The translations under genes were made by a program, and so were the position numbers. From Deltaproteobacteria bacterium CG07_land_8_20_14_0_80_60_11 (GTDB lineage: Bacteria > Desulfobacterota > Desulfobaccia > Desulfobaccales > 0-14-0-80-60-11): 10,790 bases of DNA. The stretch covers positions 867 through 11,656 of the forward strand of contig PEWM01000004.1 of assembly GCA_002779455.1 (NCBI GenBank), given 5' to 3'. Numbering within the stretch: position 1 is the stretch's first letter; each line of letters starts with the position of its first letter. The notes beneath the pieces are model-generated. The model worked only from the letters and a program-made list of their open reading frames with translations, did not search any database and was not told the DNA's origin. Positions 5,484-10,790 of this stretch are shown piece after piece.

Positions 5484-7058
5484 CTATAAAAGGTTGTTCT
5501 GCTTATCCTCCGGAGACGGTCCTTTTCGTTGGCGTGGGGCTTTTTTAAAGGTGACGTCCGGCGCTATCCTGGGGTAAGCCAATTTTTTCCCCATTAATAA
5601 TTCCTCTATGGTCAAAATCTGCATCCGTGGAAATTGGCGGCCAGGTAAATGTTCCGGCTCATAAAAGCCGGCAGTGGCCGCTTCTTTCCACATGGGCGCG
5701 GTGGGCCCTGCCAGAGAAATAAAGGCGCCGATGGCGGCCTTCTCACGCTCCAAGACCCCCTTTAAGTCTCGAATCTGGCTGACTGTCACCTGACCCCCGC
5801 TCTTCACCTGGATTATTATTTTTTTAGCCTTACCGCTGGGATCGTCAATAAAGTTAATAATGCCATCGATGCCGGTGTCTGCGCCTTTTTTCTTTTCTTG
5901 GGCCGGACGGGCATCCACCAATCCCAAAGCCCACCATTCAAACTGGTATCGGTTTTGCCGGGCCAAAGCCCTGGCGCCGGCCAGGTCCTTGGGAATTCCG
6001 ATCACGGCATAATCCGCTAATTCGCCCTCAAAGGCGGTGCGCAGCCTATTTTTGATGAGGGTGATGGCCAGATGGGTTATATCAATCCCGAGCCAGCGGC
6101 GGTGCAGGCGCTCCGCCACCGCGATGGCGGTGCCGCAGCCGCAAAAGGGGTCCAGCACCACATCGCCTTCATTACTGCTGGCCTTAATTATGCGCTCCAA
6201 CAAAGCTTCCGGTTTCTGGGTGGGGTAACCTAAACGTTCTTTGGAAGCCTTATTAATGATATTAATTTCCCACCAGTCACGCGGGGACACCCCGGTTCGT
6301 TCTTCCAAATAATCGCGATATGTTAGTCCTGGATACATTTGTTCATGTTCTAGTCTTAAGCCATCAGCAGCTCTTATGGGAGAATCTTTTACATTCCTTC
6401 CTCGAATTTGATAATGTCCTTTCTCATCTCGATATTTGAATTTAGACAACGTTACCTCTGAATATTGCTCCATAACAGCTTGCCAGTTGAAAACCCTTGG
6501 ACTACTTACATCTTTGCAATAATAAAAAATAACGTCGTGTTTCTTGTTCCATTGTTGAAGTACCCGCTCCCGCTCTTTATAACACCATATTATCTCATTT
6601 AAGAAATTCTTAGCTCCAAACGTTGCGTCCATCAAGGTCTTAAGGTAATGACTAGCTGTGGGGTCGCAATGCAGATAAATACTTCCGGTATTTTTCAAAA
6701 CTCGATGAAGTTCCAGCAACCGCACCGCCATCATGGTGATATAGGCCATCATATCGTTGGAACCAAGAAACGACCGCAAGGCATCCAGCAGCATCGCCAG
6801 CTTATCCGGCCCCCGAGTGATTACTTCGCGATAAGCCTGCTCCGATTCCATCCCCCAATGCCAGGTATCATCAAAGGCCGTAATCTGCGCCGCGGATTTT
6901 CCGCCGCTCTTTTCCTCAAAAAGAACATTATACGTGGCATTTGAATTGAAAGGCGGGTCAAGATAGATGAGATCTACGCTCTCATCAGCAATATGCTTCC
7001 TGAGAATATCTAAATTATCACCGAAATATAGCGTATTTTGCCAGCCTGGCTCAGCCAT
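5484..7058 (-). CDS. Beta-class DNA methyltransferase with C-terminal Mrr-like nuclease domain
   Basis: A 524-residue protein. The N-terminal part is an N6-adenine or N4-cytosine DNA methyltransferase in permuted (beta) order: catalytic motif IV DPPFNSN at 34-40, a likely target-recognition segment at about 150-260, GYPTQKPE at 277-284, then the SAM-binding motif I DPFCGCGTA at 303-311. The C-terminal part (about 370-495) resembles an Mrr/PD-(D/E)XK endonuclease: GIDG (396-399), then IIIQVKSGG with a QxK active site (417-419), then an IRDLKGVL and a GAFISLAG segment as in Mrr-type folds. It may therefore be a single-chain modification-restriction enzyme; a purely DNA-binding or inactive tail is the alternative. 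Start: ATG at 7058 with GAGG 6 nt upstream; a TTG at 7070 would put that ribosome site inside the gene. The segment 6301-6600 has only about 37% GC, unlike its flanks. The substrate sequence is unknown. Confidence 0.9.
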   Translation of the reverse strand: MAEPGWQNTLYFGDNLDILRKHIADESVDLIYLDPPFNSNATYNVLFEEKSGGKSAAQITAFDDTWHWGMESEQAYREVITRGPDKLAMLLDALRSFLGSNDMMAYITMMAVRLLELHRVLKNTGSIYLHCDPTASHYLKTLMDATFGAKNFLNEIIWCYKERERVLQQWNKKHDVIFYYCKDVSSPRVFNWQAVMEQYSEVTLSKFKYRDEKGHYQIRGRNVKDSPIRAADGLRLEHEQMYPGLTYRDYLEERTGVSPRDWWEINIINKASKERLGYPTQKPEALLERIIKASSNEGDVVLDPFCGCGTAIAVAERLHRRWLGIDITHLAITLIKNRLRTAFEGELADYAVIGIPKDLAGARALARQNRYQFEWWALGLVDARPAQEKKKGADTGIDGIINFIDDPSGKAKKIIIQVKSGGQVTVSQIRDLKGVLEREKAAIGAFISLAGPTAPMWKEAATAGFYEPEHLPGRQFPRMQILTIEELLMGKKLAYPRIAPDVTFKKAPRQRKGPSPEDKQNNLL

Positions 7059-7103
7059 GAGAGACCTCAAGATTTATCTAAATTATGAAGTTCGTAAAAT
7101 TTT

Positions 7104-7133
7104 TCTATCCTCAAAAATCAATGGTTATGTCAA
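7104..7133 (-). promoter_or_regulatory. Candidate promoter of the methyltransferase-nuclease gene
   Basis: A perfect -35 hexamer TTGACA (minus strand, 7133-7128) sits in the AT-rich 102-nt divergent gap between this gene and the HAD gene. At 18 nt lies GATAGA (7109-7104), a weak -10. The transcript would have a leader of about 40 nt. No convincing promoter for the plus-strand HAD gene was found; TATTAT at 7134-7139 lacks a -35. Confidence 0.35.
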
Positions 7134-7160
7134 TATTATTGTAAGCCTCAAAATTTTACT

Positions 7161-7784
7161 ATGAAATACTCTGCCCCCCCCAAAATCACCGCCATCACCT
7201 TTGACCTGGGCAATGTCCTCATCAGGGTGGATCACTTCCGCTTCTGCCGGCGCCTGGCCGCCCTGGCCGCTTTGAGCCCCCAGGAGGTCTATGCCCAGGT
7301 GTTTGAATCCGGCCTGGAACCGGGCTACGATACCGGCCGCATCACCTCCCGGGAGTTTTATCAGCGGGTCACGGCCCATTTCGGGGTGGCTCTCCCCTAC
7401 CCCCGATTCTGCGATCTCTGGTGCGATCTCTTCGACCCCATGGAGGGCATGGCGGAGCTGGTAGAGCGCCTGGCGTCCAGCTTTCCCCTGTTTCTGCTGT
7501 CCAACACCAATGCTTTGCACTTCGATTATCTTAAGGAGCGCTTTCGGGATCTCCTCCAGCCTTTCCGGGCCTTCGTCCTGTCCTATGAGGTGGGCAGCCG
7601 CAAGCCGGAGCCGGCCATCTACCAGTCCCTCATCCGGCAGGCGGGGCGCCCGCCCCAGGAAATCCTCTTCCTGGATGACAAGGTGTCCTTTGTGGAAGCG
7701 GCCCGGGGTCAGGGTCTGACGGCCTGGCAGTTTCGCTCGCCTCAGGAGTTGCGGCCGGAGTTGGCGCGCCACCGCCTCTGGTAA
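7161..7784 (+). CDS. HAD-superfamily hydrolase, YihX-like (subfamily IA)
   Basis: A 207-residue soluble HAD phosphatase, the only plus-strand gene. The four HAD motifs are in order: motif I TFDLGNVL (nucleophile D15), motif II LLSNTN (S114), motif III lysine in GSRKPEP (K148), and motif IV LFLDDK (D172, D173). A helical cap lies between motifs I and II (about 25-100). Motif I reads DLG rather than DXD: the second, acid-base Asp is Gly, as in the YihX-type FDLGNV group, in which YihX is a sugar-phosphate (glucose-1-phosphate) phosphatase. The substrate here is not known. ATG at 7161 has no clear Shine-Dalgarno, but no alternative start exists before motif I. It is divergent from the methyltransferase gene and convergent with the TolC-family gene, with an inverted repeat just past its stop that may serve as a shared terminator. 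Confidence 0.9.
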   Translation: MKYSAPPKITAITFDLGNVLIRVDHFRFCRRLAALAALSPQEVYAQVFESGLEPGYDTGRITSREFYQRVTAHFGVALPYPRFCDLWCDLFDPMEGMAELVERLASSFPLFLLSNTNALHFDYLKERFRDLLQPFRAFVLSYEVGSRKPEPAIYQSLIRQAGRPPQEILFLDDKVSFVEAARGQGLTAWQFRSPQELRPELARHRLW

Positions 7785-7788
7785 AGCC

Positions 7789-7896
7789 GGTTTTCGGTTT
7801 TCGGTTGAAAAACCAGCCAACTTGTCATTCCGAGCGAACAGGTTTATAATTCCTCTCCATTAAACAGGCCCCACCGAAAACCGAAAACCGAAAACC
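7789..7896. repeat. Inverted heptamer arrays (GGTTTTC / CCGAAAA) between convergent genes
   Basis: Left arm GGTTTTCGGTTTTCGGTT (7789-7806) starts 4 nt after the TAA of the HAD gene. The right arm is three CCGAAAA units plus CC (7874-7896) and touches the TAG of the TolC-family gene. The 18 bases 7789-7806 are perfectly complementary to 7879-7896, with 72 nt between. The unit is exactly 7 nt on both sides. It could act as a bidirectional terminator or 3' stabiliser for the convergent genes, or mark a small repeat element. Confidence 0.8.
7823..7838. repeat. Fragment of a widespread intergenic repeat (TGTCATTCCGAGCGAA)
   Basis: This 16-nt string matches the first half of an intergenic repeat I recall from many bacterial genomes, usually continuing as GCGAGGAATCT to form a short palindrome. 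Here the second half is missing and is replaced by CAGGTTTATAATTCC, so it looks like a decayed or truncated copy inside the inverted heptamer pair. Recognition is from memory only. Confidence 0.4.
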
Positions 7897-9248
7897 TAAT
7901 AAGGCTTGCCGATGGCCTTGTCCAGTCTGGCCTCGAACACCCGGTAATCATAGAGGGCCTGGACGAATTTCAAATCTGCCTGGGAGAATTGCACCTGGGC
8001 GTCGGTGACTTCGATGATGGTGCCGACGCCCGCCTGGTAGCGGCCCCAGGCCAGGCGCAGATTTTCCCGAGCCGCCTCCAGGGCCTTCTTGGAAGCCCGG
8101 ATCAGCTCCCAACCCGACTTGACATCCAGGTAGGTCTGCTCCACTTCTTTGGAGACGTTCTGCCGCAGCACTTCGTAATTTTCCTGGCTAGCCCGCAGTT
8201 GCGCTTTGTTCTGGTTGACCGCATAGGCCGTGGACAGGCCATCGAACAGCGGGAACGTCATCGCCGCGCCCACATACCAGGTGCTGGGGGCGTTGGCAAA
8301 AGGCTGATCCAGGCTCTGCCAGCCGTAGGCCGCATTGGAAGTGAACACGGGGAAATAACCCGTCTGGGCCACCTTAATCGCGGCTTCGTTATAATTTTGT
8401 TGATGCCGGTTTTTCAAAAGCTCCGGCCGCCGCTGCTGGGCCTGGGTCTTCAACGCTTCCAGCGACTGGGGCTGGGCCTTGACTTCCAGCACGTCCTCCA
8501 CCTGGGTAAACGGCCAGGTCTTCAATCCCAGGGCGGTCATCAGGTTGACCCGGGCCAGGTCCACGCCGTTCTTGGCCTTGATGAGGCTGGCCTCGGCGTC
8601 GTACAGGTTGGCCTCGGCCTTGGTCACGTCGATCTTGGCCTTCAAGCCCACCTGATAAAACCCCTGGGCCTGCTTTAACAACGACTGGTTTTGCCGCACC
8701 GTCTCTTCCTGCACCTTTAAGGCCCGCTGGGCCGCCAGATAGCCGAAATAGGCGGTGCGGGCGTCCAGCGCCACCTGTTGGCGGCTGCCGGCGTAATCTT
8801 GCTCCGACTGCCCGAAAGAGGCCCGGGACTCCTTGATCAGGCCGGGGGTCTTGCCGAAATCGTAGAGCAGTTGGGTCGCCTGAAACTGATAAAAATAGTA
8901 GTGGGTCGTGGCGGCGCTGGATAAACTGCTGATCGTCCCGCCCGTCGCCGCGGTCAGGGGTTTGCGCCCCGCCGCTGAGAAAGCGTTCCCATAATAATAA
9001 TTGCTCACAAAATTGACCTGGGGTAAATACGCGGCCCGGGCCACCCCGATGTTATAGCGAGCCGCGGCCGCAGTTTCCCGGGACTGCTTGATGGCGGGAT
9101 GTTCTTTCAGGGCAAGGTCAATCGCCTGATTCAGGCTGAGGCTCCCGCCTGATTCGGCCGCGGTCGCGGCAGAGGCGCCCCCCCACCCCAACCCGGTGAG
9201 GACGATAAGGAGCAAGACCGCCTGGGCTCGCCTGAAATTCTGCCTCAT
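7896..9248 (-). CDS. TolC-family outer-membrane efflux protein
   Basis: A 450-residue outer-membrane channel of the TolC/OEP family, which forms the trimeric exit duct of tripartite efflux or type I secretion systems. A signal peptide is clear: basic MRQNFRR, a hydrophobic core at about 10-22, and an ASA|A cleavage site near residue 27. Two OEP-type repeats follow: LNQAIDLALKEHPAIKQ ... AAYLPQVNF in the first half and LKTQAQQRRPELLKNRHQ ... GYFPVF in the second, with long helical, Gln/Ala-rich segments between. Length is typical (about 420-490). Start: ATG at 9248 with GGAG 7 nt upstream; a TTG at 9263 would swallow this ribosome site. No periplasmic adaptor or pump gene is in the window, so the substrate cannot be inferred. 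A plausible promoter lies at 9361-9389, leaving a structured leader of about 105 nt. Confidence 0.92.
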   Translation of the reverse strand: MRQNFRRAQAVLLLIVLTGLGWGGASAATAAESGGSLSLNQAIDLALKEHPAIKQSRETAAAARYNIGVARAAYLPQVNFVSNYYYGNAFSAAGRKPLTAATGGTISSLSSAATTHYYFYQFQATQLLYDFGKTPGLIKESRASFGQSEQDYAGSRQQVALDARTAYFGYLAAQRALKVQEETVRQNQSLLKQAQGFYQVGLKAKIDVTKAEANLYDAEASLIKAKNGVDLARVNLMTALGLKTWPFTQVEDVLEVKAQPQSLEALKTQAQQRRPELLKNRHQQNYNEAAIKVAQTGYFPVFTSNAAYGWQSLDQPFANAPSTWYVGAAMTFPLFDGLSTAYAVNQNKAQLRASQENYEVLRQNVSKEVEQTYLDVKSGWELIRASKKALEAARENLRLAWGRYQAGVGTIIEVTDAQVQFSQADLKFVQALYDYRVFEARLDKAIGKPY

Positions 9249-9276
9249 GATGGTGCTCCGCAACCGCTTCGAAGGC

Positions 9277-9342
9277 GCTGAGGCGGCGGCCCCGGTTCCT
9301 GTCTCTCGCCGGATGGGGACAGTGCTGGCCGGCCGCCTCAGC
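9277..9342. promoter_or_regulatory. Large inverted repeat in the leader of the TolC-family gene
   Basis: GCTGAGGCGGC (9277-9287) and GCCGCCTCAGC (9332-9342) form a perfect 11-bp stem. Inside it a GGCC/GGCC pair and a CTGTC/GACAG pair (9299-9303 with 9318-9322) can stack as a second stem, making one long branched hairpin. It falls in the predicted 5' leader, 29 nt before the start codon. No T-run follows on the minus strand, so it is not an obvious terminator. Leader control of translation or mRNA stability is possible. Confidence 0.45.
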
Positions 9343-9360
9343 CCCGCCTATGGCTCACAG

Positions 9361-9389
9361 ATAATATAAACCTCGACTCGTTAATACAA
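9361..9389 (-). promoter_or_regulatory. Candidate sigma-70 promoter of the TolC-family gene
   Basis: On the minus strand TTGTAT (9389-9384, 3 of 6 consensus bases) is followed after exactly 17 nt by TATTAT (9366-9361, 5 of 6). It is the only AT-rich stretch in the 207-nt gap between gatA and the TolC-family gene. The predicted start of transcription would be near 9354. Confidence 0.4.
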
Positions 9390-9430
9390 GCCCGCCGGGC
9401 CAAAGCCGTCCCGGCCTTGCCGTGGCCCGG
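9390..9430 (-). terminator. Terminator-like GC hairpins downstream of gatA
   Basis: Between the gatA stop (9456) and the next promoter, CCGGGCC (9395-9401) is perfectly complementary to GGCCCGG (9424-9430), and a smaller GCCCG/CGGGC palindrome lies at 9390-9400. The minus-strand RNA leaves the hairpin with UUGUAUUAA, a weak U-rich tail. Possible end of the gat transcript, though without a proper T-run. Confidence 0.3.
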
Positions 9431-9455
9431 ACGCTGGGGACTACTGCCGATAACC

Positions 9456-10790
9456 CTAAAAGGGGGCCTTACGCCGGTGAAAGTCGGTAGCCTGCTCGAA
9501 GGCGTAGGCCGCTTGCAGCAAGTCGGCCTCTTTAAACACCGGCCCCATGAGTTGCAGGCCGATGGGCAGGCCCCGGGAAGAAAAGCCGCAAGGCACCGAA
9601 ATGCCGGGAATCCCACCCAGGTTGGCGGAAATGGTAAAGATGTCCGACAGATACATGGTCAGCGGGTCATCCACCTTTTCCCCCAGACGGAAGGCCGGGG
9701 TGGGGGATACGGGCGTGGCGATCACCTGGCACTGCTGGAAGGCGGCCTCAAAGTCCCGGCGGATCAGGGCCCGCACCTGGGAGGCTTTTTTATAATAGGC
9801 ATCATAATAACCGGCAGATAAAGTATACGTTCCCAGCATGATGCGCCGCCGCACCTCGGCCCCGAATCCCTGGGCCCGGGTCTGGGCGTAAACTTCCAGC
9901 AAATTCCGGCCTTCGGCCCGAAAGCCGTACTTCACCCCGTCATAGCGGGCCAGGTTGGAGGAAGCCTCGGCCACCGCCAGGACGTAGTAGGTGGCCACCG
10001 CGTACTCGGTGTGGGGCAGGCTGACCTCGATGAGTTCGGCCCCCAGACCGGTCAGGGTCTGCAAGGCCGCCTGGACCGCGGCCGCCACCTCCGGGTCCAG
10101 CCCTGCCCCGAAAAATTCCCGGGGGACCCCGATTTTCATGCCCTTGATCTCCTGGCCCAGCCTCTCCTGGTAATCCGGCACCGGGGTCTTAACCGAGGTG
10201 GAGTCCTTGGGGTCGTGCCCGGCAATGGCCTGGAGCAGGATGGCCGCATCCCGCACTTCTTTGGCGAGGGGGCCGATCTGGTCCAGGGAGGAGGCGTAGG
10301 CCACCAGCCCGTACCGGGAGACCCGGCCATAGGTGGGTTTCAATCCCACCACCCCGCACAGGGAGGCGGGCTGCCGGATAGAGCCGCCGGTGTCGGAGCC
10401 CAGCGAGGCGCTGCACAGATCCGCGGCCACCGCCGCGGCCGAGCCCCCGGAGGAACCGCCGGGAATATAATCCCGGTTCCAGGGGTTGCGGGAGGGGCCG
10501 AAGGCGGAGTTTTCCGTGGAGGAGCCCATGGCGAACTCATCCATGTTGACCTTCCCCAGGAACACCGCTCCGGCCTGGCGCAGCCGGGCGCAGACCGTGG
10601 CGTCATAGGGGGGGATGAAGTTCGCCAGGATGCGGGAGCCGCAGGTGGTTAGGAGGCCCCGGGTGACCATAACGTCTTTGAGGGCCAGCGGGATGCCCGT
10701 CAGCGGCGTGGCCTCACCCCGGGCAAACATGGCGGCGGCCTCCTGGGCCATGGCCCGGGCCCCGGCCTCGTCCACGGTGATATAGGTGTT
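9456..10790 (-). CDS. gatA: Glu-tRNA(Gln)/Asp-tRNA(Asn) amidotransferase subunit A (5' end outside window)
   Basis: 444 residues are visible and the reading frame is open to the right edge (the first visible residues are NTYITVDEAG); about 40-45 N-terminal residues of a roughly 485-residue GatA are missing. GatA releases ammonia from glutamine for GatB, which converts misacylated Glu-tRNA(Gln) or Asp-tRNA(Asn). The amidase Ser-cisSer-Lys triad is intact: Lys in LALKDV, the cis-Ser in IPGGSSGGSAAAVAA, and the nucleophile Ser in LGSDTGGSIRQPASL. The GatA-specific MDEFAMGSSTENS and the C-terminal PVSPTPAFRLGEK and GLPIGLQLMGP segments distinguish it from general amidases. The end is complete, with TAG at 9458-9456. 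gatC would be expected just outside on the right, as in many gatCA(B) operons. Presence implies that the organism makes Gln-tRNA and/or Asn-tRNA indirectly. Confidence 0.97.
   Translation of the reverse strand, partial: NTYITVDEAGARAMAQEAAAMFARGEATPLTGIPLALKDVMVTRGLLTTCGSRILANFIPPYDATVCARLRQAGAVFLGKVNMDEFAMGSSTENSAFGPSRNPWNRDYIPGGSSGGSAAAVAADLCSASLGSDTGGSIRQPASLCGVVGLKPTYGRVSRYGLVAYASSLDQIGPLAKEVRDAAILLQAIAGHDPKDSTSVKTPVPDYQERLGQEIKGMKIGVPREFFGAGLDPEVAAAVQAALQTLTGLGAELIEVSLPHTEYAVATYYVLAVAEASSNLARYDGVKYGFRAEGRNLLEVYAQTRAQGFGAEVRRRIMLGTYTLSAGYYDAYYKKASQVRALIRRDFEAAFQQCQVIATPVSPTPAFRLGEKVDDPLTMYLSDIFTISANLGGIPGISVPCGFSSRGLPIGLQLMGPVFKEADLLQAAYAFEQATDFHRRKAPF

Noticed and set aside
7823..7838. 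Iterated intergenic arrays as a CRISPR
   Set aside because: Units are 7-8 nt without spacers, and no cas gene is present.

Overview
The window is a GC-rich (about 60% by eye) bacterial chromosome segment. Nearly every gene lies on the minus strand; the exception is one HAD phosphatase gene at 7161-7784. Gene content and style (a K+-independent membrane pyrophosphatase, GatA, membrane-anchored redox and rhodanese proteins, compact operons with ATGA overlaps) suggest an anaerobic Desulfobacterota/deltaproteobacterial-type organism. That assignment is an inference from general familiarity, not from a marker gene. No tRNA, rRNA, CRISPR array or intact insertion sequence is visible, and no gene-free stretch exceeds 300 bases.

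Layout. The left edge (1-726, minus) is a three-gene accessory unit: mntA (minimal nucleotidyltransferase antitoxin), hepT (HEPN RNase toxin, ATGA overlap) and the first 32 codons of a DNA methyltransferase whose ATG directly abuts the hepT stop. An intrinsic terminator (802-832) separates this unit from hppA (873-2942), the proton-pumping pyrophosphatase. Upstream of hppA is a minus-strand set of membrane and redox genes: an unrecognised small protein with one membrane anchor (5013-5456), an anchored rhodanese (4513-5016, ATGA overlap), a MauE/DoxX-like membrane protein with a DCGCG motif (3875-4336) and a four-helix membrane protein (3117-3806). Only 27 nt before this set is a 524-residue beta-class adenine/cytosine-N4 methyltransferase carrying an Mrr-like nuclease domain at its C terminus (5484-7058). 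Its first 32 residues are clearly paralogous to the partial methyltransferase at the left edge. The divergent HAD gene (7161-7784) converges on a TolC-family outer-membrane efflux gene (7896-9248). The right edge holds gatA (9456-10790, 5' end outside the window).

How parts work together. The methyltransferases plus HepT/MntA look like a defence or toxin-antitoxin layer embedded in housekeeping DNA. The rhodanese, MauE/DoxX-like protein and the two other membrane proteins may form an envelope sulfur or thiol-redox module. hppA, gatA and the tolC-type gene are core functions.

The most unusual non-coding signal is a set of iterated short G/A-rich (or C/T-rich) arrays at three intergenic sites (3816-3841, 4356-4510, 7789-7896). 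Two of them are arranged as inverted pairs hugging stop codons. The methyltransferase-nuclease fusion with an AT-rich specificity segment, and the HepT/MntA-methyltransferase coupling, are the best candidates for something new.
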